From Paenibacillus sp. OK003 (GTDB lineage: Bacteria; Bacillota; Bacilli; Paenibacillales; Paenibacillaceae), in contig NZ_FOBD01000013.1 of NCBI RefSeq assembly GCF_900109515.1, positions 1-64,000 on the forward strand: a stretch of 64,000 nucleotides of DNA, written 5' to 3'. The notes under the pieces were generated by a model, which was not told the DNA's origin, did not search any database, and was given only the letters and a program-made list of their open reading frames with translations. Shown here piece after piece: positions 18,157-30,900 of this stretch. Made by a program: the position numbers and the translations under genes. The stretch's first letter is position 1; each line of letters opens with the position of its first letter.

Positions 18157-20003
18157 TAAGAAACCTCCAAATTTTTATAAAACTCGGCCTGTGTCGTATA
18201 TAATCTGTAATATTCACCTTTCTCCTGTATTAACTGCTCATGACTTCCCAATTCAACCATTTCTCCTCGGCTCATCACTACAATTCTATGACAGAATCGA
18301 CAACTTGACATTCGATGGGAAATGTAAACGGTTGTTTTATTTTGCGTCAACTCGGAAAAGTTAGAATATATCTCATATTCTGCTTTTGGTGAAAGCATCG
18401 CCGTAGGCTCATCCAAAATAACTAAAGGACAATCTCTGAACAGAGCTCGAGCTATAGCCAGCTTTTGCTGCTGCCCCCCAGACAGTTCGATTCCATTCTG
18501 ATTAAACAAACGTCCTAATTCTGTCTCCAGCTGTTTCGGCAAATTCTCGACGGTTTTGTTCAGATTTAGGCTATTGATAATTTTTGCAATCTCATTATCC
18601 TGATACTCTTGATCGAATACAAGATTGTCCAGTAGAGAGAAATTCAATATATTAAAATCTTGGAATACAGCGGTTATATTTTTCATATAGTCATCCAGAC
18701 TGATGCGATGAATATCGATTCCGTTTAATAAAATGTGACCTCTGGTAGGTTTATAGAACCTTAATAACAATTTGACCAACGTTGTTTTGCCCGCACCATT
18801 CTCTCCTACAATCGCTAGTTTCTCGTTGGGGAGTATGGTCAAATTTAAACTTTTGATGGTAAAGTGCTCTTGATTGGGATATTGGAACCACACATCGACA
18901 AATTCAATCTCAATCTGATCAGAATTTAATTCGAAATCGGAAATAAAGTCTGTATCCGTGTGGGTTAGCTCGTTGGAAGAAACCGTCTTCAAATAGGTAA
19001 AGTAAGTGGACAGATGCATCCCGGCTTTTTGAAGCGATATGATGCAGGCTGAAATACCGAACAAGGCAGCTACAAAAACGCCCAAGCTCGTTATGTATAC
19101 TACAATTTCCGATACTGAAACAAGACCTCTGTAAGCCAGCCATCCAATGTAAAAATAAACGCCGCCATTTACAAGCACCTGTAGTGTATTTGAAATCATA
19201 CTCATAAATGTAAAAGCATGAACAGCCTTAGTTACATCTTTTCTCATGTTTTTAAAATAATATTGCATCTTGTCTACGATCCATTGACCTAGCCTATTAA
19301 TCCTCATTTCCTTGGCATAGGTGAAATCTGTAGATAACTCTTGAAAATATCCAATTCTTCGTCCAATATTGACCAAGGAATGGCTCCACACATTAAATTC
19401 TTTGTCAGCAGCTATTGTATTAAGGACCACACTGATAAAATAAGTAACCAGCAGAGCAAAGAAAATATAGGGGCCGAGCATAATGAGAATCGTGATTACA
19501 CCAATAAACTGAAGCGTATTGGCAACCAGTTGTTTGGAGTCGATAATCGTGTTTTTTAAATCCATAAAATGAGCCTGCCCTGGATAAAAAATCTCCATCG
19601 CCTTTTGTCTGTCATCAATAAGTTTTGGCTCTTCAATTTGCTGATAGGATAAACTCATTGTTTTCAAGTTTATTTCTTTTAAAAAGTCAGTTTTGAATAG
19701 CAGAATTTTCTTTTGTTCATACGTCCAGAATATGCCGTCCAGAGATCGAAGCACGAGCTCGATCACGCACATAAGCCCTACGAGCAGGAGCGATTGCGTC
19801 CATCTCCCCGGCCCAGTCAATTCATCTACGATCCATTTCAGGAAAAGAACGCTGTTAAATGGATGGGCTGCCCTCATTCCTACAATGAGGATACTGTTAA
19901 AAACATAGAATTTATCAAGAGCCCATATCTTCTTATACAACAGATAGATATTTCGGAAGTAGATTATTCTCACATTGATTTTCAAAAGTAGTTTCTCCAA
20001 CAT
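18156..20003 (-). CDS. ABC exporter half-molecule (permease-ATPase fusion), first
   Basis: This 615-residue fusion has an N-terminal transmembrane domain with about six helices (30-325) and a complete nucleotide-binding domain. The latter shows Walker A GENGAGKT (400-407), signature LSGGQ (507-511) and Walker B/DEPTA (531-535). The order matches lipid/drug/peptide exporters. The start has GGAGGAAAGC directly upstream. Together with the adjacent, similarly built 595-residue protein it probably forms a heterodimeric exporter of the cluster product or a self-resistance pump (inference). There is no C39 peptidase domain, which argues against peptide leader processing. Confidence 0.9.
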   Translation of the reverse strand: MLEKLLLKINVRIIYFRNIYLLYKKIWALDKFYVFNSILIVGMRAAHPFNSVLFLKWIVDELTGPGRWTQSLLLVGLMCVIELVLRSLDGIFWTYEQKKILLFKTDFLKEINLKTMSLSYQQIEEPKLIDDRQKAMEIFYPGQAHFMDLKNTIIDSKQLVANTLQFIGVITILIMLGPYIFFALLVTYFISVVLNTIAADKEFNVWSHSLVNIGRRIGYFQELSTDFTYAKEMRINRLGQWIVDKMQYYFKNMRKDVTKAVHAFTFMSMISNTLQVLVNGGVYFYIGWLAYRGLVSVSEIVVYITSLGVFVAALFGISACIISLQKAGMHLSTYFTYLKTVSSNELTHTDTDFISDFELNSDQIEIEFVDVWFQYPNQEHFTIKSLNLTILPNEKLAIVGENGAGKTTLVKLLLRFYKPTRGHILLNGIDIHRISLDDYMKNITAVFQDFNILNFSLLDNLVFDQEYQDNEIAKIINSLNLNKTVENLPKQLETELGRLFNQNGIELSGGQQQKLAIARALFRDCPLVILDEPTAMLSPKAEYEIYSNFSELTQNKTTVYISHRMSSCRFCHRIVVMSRGEMVELGSHEQLIQEKGEYYRLYTTQAEFYKNLEVS

Positions 20004-20039
20004 GCTTTCCTCCGTTCATCAAAGCGTAAAGACAATGGA

Positions 20040-21827
20040 TTATACCGTTTCCTTGTAATAACGCGACTGAATTTCATACATGCTGTGATATAAACCATTT
20101 TTATTTAATAGTTCACTATGCGTCCCGTACTCCACAATTTCTCCGTCATCCAAAACGCAAATTTTATCGCTGATGGTAGAGCTACTCAGCCGATGAGAGA
20201 TAAAGATCGTCGTTTTATCCTTTATTATTTTCGAGAACATAATGTACATTTCATTTTCTGCAATTGGTGACAAGCTGGCGCTTGGTTCATCCAGTATCAG
20301 AACAGGACTGTTCTTGTGCATCGCTCGGCAGAACACCAATCTCTGTGCTTGTCCCCCCGAAAGCTCCACTCCATCACTCTCAAACTTTCTCGATAGAACG
20401 GTTTTCTCCCGATAGGGTAGTGATTGAATTTTTTCCAGAAGATTATTTCGTTCAAGCAACGAATCTACATAGAGATCAGGCTCAATTTGATCTTTGAATG
20501 TAATATTTTCATGTACACTAACTGCAAAAATTTTAAAGTCCTGGAACACGCTTGCTAGCGCATTCATATAGCTGTCGTAATCGTAATCCTGTATGTTGAT
20601 TCCGTTGTAAAGAATCTTTCCCGAAGTTACATCGTAAAGTCGCATCAGAAGTTTTACTAATGTTGTTTTACCCGCTCCATTTTCACCTACGATTACAAGA
20701 CATTCTCCCGGTTCGATGGACAAATTGATGTTTTTCAGAATCATCCTGGGATCATTGGGATAGTGAAATGAAACATTGATAAACTCGAATTTACCTGGAG
20801 CACTACCGGAGTCTATGAAGATATTTTTAGATGTTGCTCTGAGTTCGCTCTTTCGATTCATGAAAACAAAGAAATCATTAACATAATTGCTGATCGTGTA
20901 CAAATTAACGATATGATCGAACAAATCCCGGAAGCTGACACTGAACTGCCGAATACCGTTCATTAGAACAATAAAATTACCGATGGTTAGTCCTTTGAAG
21001 ATAACGGAATAGATAAGGATAACGAAAACCCCAATTTCCTGAAGAATATTTACAAAGGTGCTGGTTAACAATCCTTTTCTTTCATTGGTGTTGGTTTTAT
21101 CAAAGTACGAGAAAAACTCCGCTCTATTTTCATCCCCTTTGCGAGTCACAAAATTTTTCAAGCTGAACAATCGGACTTCTTTTGCAAATCTCAGCTCGGT
21201 GGCTAGGTTAATTATGTAACGCCACTTCCTGTCGATCGGTAAGGATTCCCGATGAATGTGATAATTTTTTTTCTGTACCTTTAAACTGATGACCGCATTG
21301 ATGAGAGCAACTGCCAGTACGATGATGATCATAAGCGGGTTTAACAACGTTGCTAAATAGGTGATAAACACCAATTGTATGATCGCAATAAATATACCGT
21401 TTACTGCCGCTAAGTACTTTTCCAGATTATCACCGTTCGCCAAAACAAAGGATGCCCTATTCATCTCTTGAATGATTGATTGGTCTTCCGTACAGTTGTA
21501 ATCCATATCAATGGATTTCTTGCAGAACATTGCGGTCAGCGGGACGAGAAGCCATTTGGAATAAAGAGTCGTTGAGCTTTTTGTATAAATCTGAACATTT
21601 GTTACAACCAAATTAACGACAATCATCACTATGGTGATTTTCAATATGTAAGGTAGTCCGTAACCAAACTGCAGAGCATCCAATAAATACTTAAAGTAGA
21701 CGATTGTAATAAAAGGGGCGACAGCATTACTGATAATATGCCATAAAGAAACGAATAAATAGATTTTATTGTTTATAAACACCAATTTATACAGGCTTAT
21801 CAGATTCTTTATAATATTAATCGTCAC
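20040..21827 (-). CDS. ABC exporter half-molecule (permease-ATPase fusion), second
   Basis: This 595-residue protein has the same architecture as its neighbour: a hydrophobic domain (about 20-310) and an ATPase domain with Walker A GENGAGKT (381-388), LSGGQ (489-493) and DEPSA (513-517). It starts at GTG behind GGAGGCTGA. Both partners keep intact ATPase motifs, so neither is an obviously degenerate half. It lies 36 bp before the first half-molecule gene and 84 bp after the synthase, on the same strand. Export of the polyketide-amino acid product is the likely role. Confidence 0.9.
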   Translation of the reverse strand: MTINIIKNLISLYKLVFINNKIYLFVSLWHIISNAVAPFITIVYFKYLLDALQFGYGLPYILKITIVMIVVNLVVTNVQIYTKSSTTLYSKWLLVPLTAMFCKKSIDMDYNCTEDQSIIQEMNRASFVLANGDNLEKYLAAVNGIFIAIIQLVFITYLATLLNPLMIIIVLAVALINAVISLKVQKKNYHIHRESLPIDRKWRYIINLATELRFAKEVRLFSLKNFVTRKGDENRAEFFSYFDKTNTNERKGLLTSTFVNILQEIGVFVILIYSVIFKGLTIGNFIVLMNGIRQFSVSFRDLFDHIVNLYTISNYVNDFFVFMNRKSELRATSKNIFIDSGSAPGKFEFINVSFHYPNDPRMILKNINLSIEPGECLVIVGENGAGKTTLVKLLMRLYDVTSGKILYNGINIQDYDYDSYMNALASVFQDFKIFAVSVHENITFKDQIEPDLYVDSLLERNNLLEKIQSLPYREKTVLSRKFESDGVELSGGQAQRLVFCRAMHKNSPVLILDEPSASLSPIAENEMYIMFSKIIKDKTTIFISHRLSSSTISDKICVLDDGEIVEYGTHSELLNKNGLYHSMYEIQSRYYKETV

Positions 21828-21911
21828 TCAGCCTCCATTAGCCCCCAGGGAGAGGATGATGCATGTATCTCCTGCATGTCCCCCCTGTAGGCAGATCTCT
21901 CATTCGCTACC

Positions 21912-24900
21912 TTAACTCTTAACGAATGTATCCAACACTTGATTCAAGTTGTCGTTTCTGAAATTCTCTTTTAAATTTGTGACAAGCAAATACAGAATCG
22001 TTGACACCTCATCATCACTTAAATGCTTTTTCTTATACGAGGCGGCTACAAGATACTTGTTGTTAAAATTTTTGATCTCTACATCCAAAGCGAATTTTGG
22101 AATATTGACAGCATAAGGGATATCCTCGGTTTCTCTGAATTTCTTAAGAGAGTTATCCTCAAAATCCAAATAAAAGAAAAATTCCGGATTCGAGCTTTTG
22201 AAATCTTTGATTAGGTGATTATACTGATAGAATTGATTTTTAATTCCTTCGACCGTTGTTTTTGAAACATTTTTAATGTATTCACCCAATAACTGATGGG
22301 GCTGGACATCCACCCTTAAAGGAATTAGATTGGTGAAAACACCTATCGCATTTTTGAATTCTGGTAAATATCTGTTTAATACAGGCGTAAGAATTGAGAT
22401 GTCCTTTCTTTGAGTGAAACTCGAAAGTGCAAGTGCATAAGAAGCCAATAAAATATTGAACATCGTTGTTTTTCTTGATTTGGCAAACTTCAGCAGTGCA
22501 TCCGTAAGTTCCGTGCTCAATTCAATTGACGTGTGCCCGTAGGTTTTGTCCTCTTCATCTTTGCTCTCAAGAGGATTTGTAAAGTCAAAGCCACCAAGTT
22601 TATCTTTCCAATAATCCCCCATTCCCCTATATTCCTCAGAGTTATAAAATGTCTTCTCGAACTCAACATACTTTGAGTAGGGATGCAAAGGAGGAACAAT
22701 CGCATCTGTACCAAATGCTTCCATATGTTCCTGGAAGATCGTAGTTGAATAGCCGTCAAGCAAAATATGATGAACGTCAAAGAATAATAATTTTCTGTCA
22801 GGAGCTTCGAATAGAGTCAGATTAAACAGCGGATATTCATTAAGTTTGAATGTTTTTAAATATTTGGTGTAGTCGATGTCCGCCACCGATGCTACTTGGA
22901 CACGCTTAATCTCAATGGGCTGTATCGGATTGATGAATTGCACCAATTTTTTGTTTACCGTTTTAAAGGTGGTTCTCAGCATCTCAAACCGATTAAAAAA
23001 CTTGTTAGCATTAATGACCAATTCCTCATAACTCTCGTTAGATTGGTCCGATATAAAGCCGATATTATAAACATTTTTATTGTGCGAGAACCTGTAGTCT
23101 GCATAAATCCGTTCTTGCGGGTTGCTCATATCATGATATTCGGTTACGGCCAGCTCTTCTTTGGGAGAACTTAGCTCTTCCGTTTTTGTCTGTTCCACTT
23201 TTTCTGCTTTTTTGACCTGCTCCGCTTTTTCAATGCGGGAAGCAATATATTCCGCGAGAGTTTGTACAGAATCAAATTCAAACAGATCAGCGATCTTTAC
23301 TATATTTGGGTACAACGTATTTATAGTGGCATGCATTTCGGTCAGCAGGATGGAGTCGCCCCCCATTTCAAAGAAGCCTTCATAAATATCCACTTCGTCG
23401 TAACCAAGAATCGTACAGTAGATTTCGCCGATTCTTTCCTCAGTAGACGTGTAAACTCCTTCTACATTCCCTTTCAATTTAAATTCCTTAACAACCGCTG
23501 TCGTGACGTTCTCCAGAACTTCCGGCTTTTCTTCCAATTTGATGCGCGATGTCATATATTCAGCAAGGCTATGGACCGAATCAAATTCGAATAAATCAGC
23601 GATTTTCACAATATTAGGATGCAGCTTGTTAATGGTGTCATGCATTTCCGTAAGGAGGATCGAGTCGCCTCCCATTTCGAAGAAGCCTTCATAAATATCC
23701 ACTTCGTCGTATCCAAGAATCGCACAGTAGATTTCGCCGATTCTTTCCTCAACAGGTGTGTAAACCCCCTCTACATTCCCTTTCAGTTTAACTTCCTTAG
23801 CAACCGCTGTCGTGACGCTCTCCAGAACATCCGGCTTTTCTTCCGATTTAATACGTGGCGTCATATATTCGGCAAGGCTATGGATCGAATCAAATTCGAA
23901 TAAATCAGCAATTTTCACAATATTGGGATGCAACTTGTTGATGGTGTCATGCATTTCCGTAAGGAGAATCGAGTCGCCTCCCATTTCGAAGAACCCCTCA
24001 TAAATATCGGCTTCTTCATATCCCAGAATATCACAATAAATTTTACCGATTTGCCTTTCAAGTAAAGTATATTTGCCCTCTATATTCCCTGTTAAATTCA
24101 CTTCTTTTTCCACTTTTTGTTCAGAGCTCGTTGCTGGTACAACCGAAGGTCGCGCTAGCACCGCAACCCCGTTAGTCGTTGCAGCAACCTCATTTGTCTG
24201 CTTCTCATAAGCTTGCTGAATGATTTTTGCTGTGAAGCCCGGGGCCACCGCATTCCGACTATGCTTCAGCAACGCGATAAGATCAACCTTCTCATTAAAT
24301 TGGCCAATTATAACTCGCTGCGGTTTGCTTCTGAGCAAATCATTAAGTGCGTTCGTTGCATCCAGATTCGTTATAGCTTTGGTCGTTGTGTCGGCATTTG
24401 TGCCTTGTTTGTAGGCCATGCCTGTTTCCTTCCACGCGACCCAGTTCACCGTATACGTATTCCTTCCTTGTGCATTTAAATAATCGGTGTATGAATCCAA
24501 AAATGCGTTGGCAGCCATATAGCAGCTTTGCCCTGGTTCACCGCTATCAGTTACATTGGAAGAATGCAATAAGAGAAAGTCCAGTTTATCCTGTTGTGTC
24601 AATTTATCCAGATTCCAAGTTCCCAGTATTTTAGGAGCAAAGACGGACAAAAAGCTACTCTTTTCTTTGCGAAGTATGAATCCCGGTTCAATCACGCCGG
24701 CACAATGGACGATGCCATTTATTTTATTGTATTTTGCACGCACGGTTGCAAGCATGCCCTGCACATCATCCGCATTACTGATATCACACTTCATAAACTC
24801 CAACGTAGATCCGCTCTTCCTGATCTCCTTAAAGTCTTTAATATTTTCCTTGTAGCCATCCTTTTCCTCGTAAGTTCCCCACAACGATTCATCAGGAAAT

Positions 24901-27900
24901 CCACTTCTGCTTAAAAGGATTAAGTTGCATTTAGCCTGCCTGCTGAACAACTTCGCATTTTGAACACCGATGCCCGAAGTCCCACCTGTAATAATGTATG
25001 TCCCTCCGGTTACAATACGATTGTTCGTCTCCGGCGCAACGTCTACTGCATCAAATTCCTCAATGTATCCTCTTCCTTGGCGCAAACCAACCAAATACAT
25101 GCTGTGATCGGTATAGAGCTGATCTATAAGTTGATCGACGGATGTTTCCATATCCGTATCAATGGCTCTACAACTTATATTAGGATTCTCTTGCTCAATG
25201 ATCTTGCCAAGGCTCAGAACAGTAGCATTGTGAGGCAATATTCGTTGTTCTTGTCCTGAGATCAGATTAACGCTGGATGCCACAAGCACAAGCCTGATAT
25301 CCTGATCAAGACGAGCCTTGACAACGCCTTTGACCAAATTCACAACGTTAAAAAAGCCATACTCGAGTTCTCCGTACAATTCATCGGCGTCCTTCACATC
25401 AACAAGATTACGATATGCACCTACATGGACAATTTTGCCGATAGAATGTTCCGAAAGCTGTGAAAATAATTCCTTGAAGTGATCCACGCTATTCTCTATC
25501 CGGTAAGTATCCTCATCTGCTTTGTGGAAGGAATGATGTGCTGCAAAAACATCAATGACCCTTACTCCTCTTTCCTTCAGCCTGTTGGAGAGATCATGCT
25601 TACCGCTACTGTCGCTATGGACGACCACACAGACCTCATCGATCTGAGGCAACTTGACGGCAACTTTCTCCTGAGCCACCCATTTCTTATGATGGAAGAA
25701 ATGATCATACAGACTCTTCACCTTAATAGCCTTCTTGTATTTCACCGGTAACTGATACCATGCATAATGTTTCGCATAAGGATACGTAGGCAGGTTAAGT
25801 TTCCGATATGCTTGGTTGTATAAAGCTCGCCAACCGATGTTGGCTCCTCTAATGTAACTTTTTATGGTAGCCAGCAATCCCGCCTCATTTTGTCTATCCG
25901 CCAACTCGCAATAATGCTGGGCTTCTTCGGATAGCTTTTGCTGTTCTTTGGAAGTAATCTCATATGGATATTTTTCTTTCTTGCTCTCGGGAACAATTGC
26001 GTAATATCCGCTATAGCACCAATCATTTTTAATCTTATTGAATGAGTCATACTGATGTAGTTCGGTCAGCTTGGTTAACAGGTCATGTTGACTATAATAG
26101 ATAAAGGCAATCCGATGAGAATAATGTTTTCTTCCAATGTTCAAGGTGCAGGTTAAATCCACGAGATCAACATTCTTGTTTTTTAGCAGGTAGGTTCTGT
26201 ATTCGGAAATCAATTGAAATGCAGCCTGCTCTGTTCTTGCCGATACGGTGAAAATTAACGGCTGTTTGGCGCTGCTCTGATTTCTGCGAACGGAAGCTTT
26301 AGGAGCTTCCTCCAGAATCAGGTGCGCATTGGTTCCGCTCATACCAAAACCGCTTATTCCAACAAGTGTCCTCTCACCTTTTGGCTTGAGGGGGGTAACT
26401 TTATCCACGACATACAAAGGCGAGCGAATAAAGTCAATATTCGGGTTAGGAACTTGAAAGTGAAGAGTAGGCGGAATAGTTTTGTTTTGGAGCATAAGGA
26501 TACATTTGAACAATCCACACATCCCAGCAGCTTCGTTGGCATGTCCCAGGTTCGTCTTAACCGATCCAATCCCGCATATTTGCTTATCATCGGTTACGGT
26601 TTCAAACGCATGATGAATCCCCTTGATCTCAATAGGATCGCCAAGTTGTGTACCTGTACCGTGCGCTTCAATATAACTAATATCTGTAGCCGTAACTCCA
26701 GCATCCGCCCATGCCTTCTGAATGGCCTCCGATTGTGCCAAGTAATTCGGCGCAGCAATGCCGAAGGAGCTGCCATCCTGATTAATAGCACTTCCTTTGA
26801 TGACGGCATAGATGGAGTCTCCATCCCTTTTTGCTTTCTTCAGCGATTTAAGTAGAACCACTCCTACCCCTTCAGCTATAGCCGCTCCGCTAGCCTGGTC
26901 AGAGAAGGTTCGCGTTTTTTCTTCCGGTGATTCGAAGCCGATTCCGCTTCCGTCTGCCAGCGGAATGCCCATGAGGGACGCGCCTCCTGCCAACGCCATA
27001 TCGCATTTGCCAAAACGAATTTGCTCACATGCCATATGCAATGCTGTTAAGGATGACGAGCATGCTGTGTCTACGACCATACTTGGTCCCTTTAAATCAA
27101 ATACATACGCAGCTCTGCTCGCAGTCATGCTTACTTGTCCGATTGGCAAAGCATCATTGAAAAGCTTAGGATCAACTTCATATAAAAGCCTGTTGTATGC
27201 ATTCCCGAGATTAGCGGTATAACCAAGGAATATTCCTGTATTCGTGCCTTTCACACCATCCGCGCCATAGCCGGAATCATCGATTGCAGTGGAGCAGCAT
27301 TGCAAGAATATACGCAGCACCGGATCAAGCAATGCAGCATCACGAGGTGATATACCAAAAAAAGCATGATCGAATGTATTTACCTCATCAAGGTAACCGC
27401 TTTTTCGGAAGCGAATTTGATCTTCACTCATACCACGGAAGAGCAGGTGATTTGTAATATCGACGGATCGTTCCGATGGAATGTCACGGACAACGTTGAT
27501 GCCATTAATTAGAACGTCCCAATACGTATTCAGATTATTTCCAGCCGGAAGCTCCATTCCGACGCCAATAATGGCAACACCGTCATCATCCATTTCATTC
27601 GTTTCATTCGGTTCAGATTCCTCCGAAGCAATCTCTGCTCTGGATACATGAACCTTGCTTTCAGCAGAGTCTACCGTAGCAGCAGTCCTCACAGATGTAC
27701 TTTCATTTATCGCCAGCACCACCTCTGGACGTTCAGACTCCACAGTACCCATACCTTGCGGAGTTTTATTATGGACATAATCCGCAAGTAAACTGACCGT
27801 CGGATATGAAAATAGATCGGTAACTTGCAAAATTCCTGGGAACAATTCATTGAGATCCTTATAAATAATCGATAACAGAATCGAATTGGCACCCAGCTCA

Positions 27901-30900
27901 AAGAAGTTATGATGGACATTAAGTTCGGTATAACCAAGATTTTTGCAACAGACTTCAATAACCGAACGTTCAATGTTGGCGTAATCTTCATTTTCTTTCA
28001 CCGGATTGGTTTGGACAGTACCTGTGTTTTCTGTACCTGCCTGCATAGATTGAACAATTTTAGAAGAAAGCTGCATTGGATACGTTTTTAACAGCATGGA
28101 GATTTTACTCTGCAAATTTAATCGGGCCACTACGACAGCACCGCTGTTGTTTTGCAGTACTGAAAATAATGCACCGATAGCCTCTCTAGTCTTGATTGCT
28201 TGAAATAACGTATCGATTGTGAAATTGGAATTAACAGCCATGCCGATCTCTGACCATGTCGCCCAGTTGACGGTAATGCTTTTGCCCCCAATCGCTTTGT
28301 TGCGATAATGGCTATAGCTATCCAAATACATGTTGCCTGCAATATAACCCGGCAAGTCAGCGCTGCTAAAAATGGTGGATATACTCGAGAACATGAGGAA
28401 GAAGTCCAGGTTCTGTTCTCTAGTAGCCTTATCCAGTACATATGTTCCAACCAATTTTGGCATCAATATGTTGGTGAAATGCTCTTCATTAAGCTGTTCA
28501 AACGTAATCCCTCCGCTAATTCCAGCGCCGTGAACAATCCCGTTAATCTTTCCATGCTTCGTGTTTACAGCTTCAATCAGCGACTTCAACGCCGCAGCGT
28601 CTCCAATATCCACCGAATAATACTCCACATGCTCTGCCTTAGCCTTAAGCGACTGCAACCGTTCGATCTTCTCCGCCATAGCACTCTCAGGACTGGTACG
28701 CAGGATTGTATCCCATTCCGCTGGGTCTGCCATAGGCGTTCGCCCAACAAGGATTAAAGTAATTTCCTTGGCACGAGCAGTCATTTCCATCGCCGTCTCA
28801 TAACCAATGCCACCCAATCCGCCGCTAATGAAATAAACACCTTTATTTTTAATAATGATCTGATTGCTGTCTGTTACGACTTTCGCTTCCTGCAGCCCTT
28901 CATAGAAACGTTGGTTATTCCGATAAGCAACAATGTCTTTCGGGGCTATTGCACAAATTTCATCTACAACTTTTGTCCATGATGTCTCGGAATCCGTATC
29001 TATGCAGCATGAAACAATGTTCTTAAACATCCGGTTAAAGGATTTACACAAACCAAATACAGGTGCGCCATTAGGATTTAAATAAGCTTCTTGTCCTGTA
29101 ATCTGAAAACAATGATCGAGAATCGGAACTACCTTTATCGTATTCTCGTAATTTGTAAATTCGCGGTACAGGCTGACAATACTCAGTAACTGTATATTAT
29201 GAGAATGAAGCAATTGATCAGACGACGAATTCTCATGATTGCCAATTAAATCGGTCATCACAATATGGGAGATATCTTTAAATGTGATCTCCCTGTATAG
29301 CTGGCCAAAATATTTTTCGATGCCAATCCGCTTGGCTTCTTCAGCATTAACGGATATCTTGTCCACGTTAAAAAAACGCTGCTGCAAACTGTCATATAAG
29401 GGTTCAAATGGAGCAGATTGATCGTGAATAAACAAACATCTTCCCAGATTCGAATTCTTTAGAATCGGTTCCGCTTCTAAAAAAGTCCGTTCGTAGAACA
29501 GATCGGATGAATCTGAATTAGTAACTGGATCTTCGGAAACAGGAATGCTCTTAGTTGCCGCCGCAGATATAACGGGTTTATCTCCTTTGTGGACGCTCGC
29601 ATTTCTGTCCAGTTCAAGCGGGATACTTTGCTTCTCCTTTTTTGGCAGCCAGCAACGAGTTGGCTTAAACGGATAGGACGGAAGAGGAATATGTCTCGGT
29701 TCGATCCCTTTGTAGAATGATTTCCAATCAAGTTTAGCACCATAACTGTACATATCCGCCAGATACTCAAGATCGGATTTCATTTCATTATTTATGGATC
29801 CCGCCGGAGGATTCTCTGCAGCGCTTGCAATATTGCCATTGCAGCATTTTAGAGTTGATCGAATTAGACTGTAGTCTATCTCCTTGGAAGTATTCCCATG
29901 ATTATAATAGACACCCGAAATATGTCCCCATTCAATCATCTCACTGCATGTCAGTTGATTTAAAGTGTCCGTCAATTGATCCCGATTAGAGAATACGATA
30001 GCCAGTCTTTTGTCATAGTGGGTTCTGTATAGATTCGCATTTGCTGCAAAAACACTTGCATCCACATCGGTATTCTCAATGTACTCCTTATATTGCTCGA
30101 CTAAAGAGACCATACTTTCCGATGATTTAGCTGAAATCGCGAGTATGCCTTGATCAGGCAACTTCACACCACCATACATATTATTTTTATATTCCTGCAA
30201 AATGACATGAGAATTTGTACCACTTATACCGAAGGCGCTGATACCGCAAGTCCTCAGTCCATCCTTTTCCCAGTCACGTGTCTGATTGCTTACATAGAAG
30301 GGAGAATCACAAAAATCAATCTTTAGATTAGGGATATTGAAGTGGCTTGAACCAGGTATTTTTTTATGTTTAATAGCCGCTAGTGCTTTAATAAACGACG
30401 CCACTCCAGCAGCTTCATATAAATGCCCAATATTACTTTTGGAAGAGCTCAATCCGCAGAACTGCTTTTTATCTGTAAATTTCTCGTAGGCACTCGTAAG
30501 ACCTCGGAATTCAATGGGATCTCCAAGCGCAGTTGCGGTTCCATGCGTCTCAATATAATCGATTTCTTCAGGCGCAATACCCGATGCTTGCAAAGCATCC
30601 AGAATAACATTAGCCTGAGCTGCGGGATTGGGAGCAGTTATGCTTGCAGATGTTCCGTCGTTGTTAATTGCACTACCCTTGATTACACCGTAGATATAAT
30701 CCTTATCTTGCTCTGCTGCCTTTAGTGATTTCAACAGCACAACGGCAGACCCTTCACCTATTGCCGCTCCAGAGGCTGTATTATCAAAGGTGCGAGTTTT
30801 GTTGTCGTCTGTTTCGAAACCAACATTCATATCATCATACGCGATAGGGAATGAATGTAGCCTTATACCACCTGCTATTGCCATAGAGCATGTTCCATTT

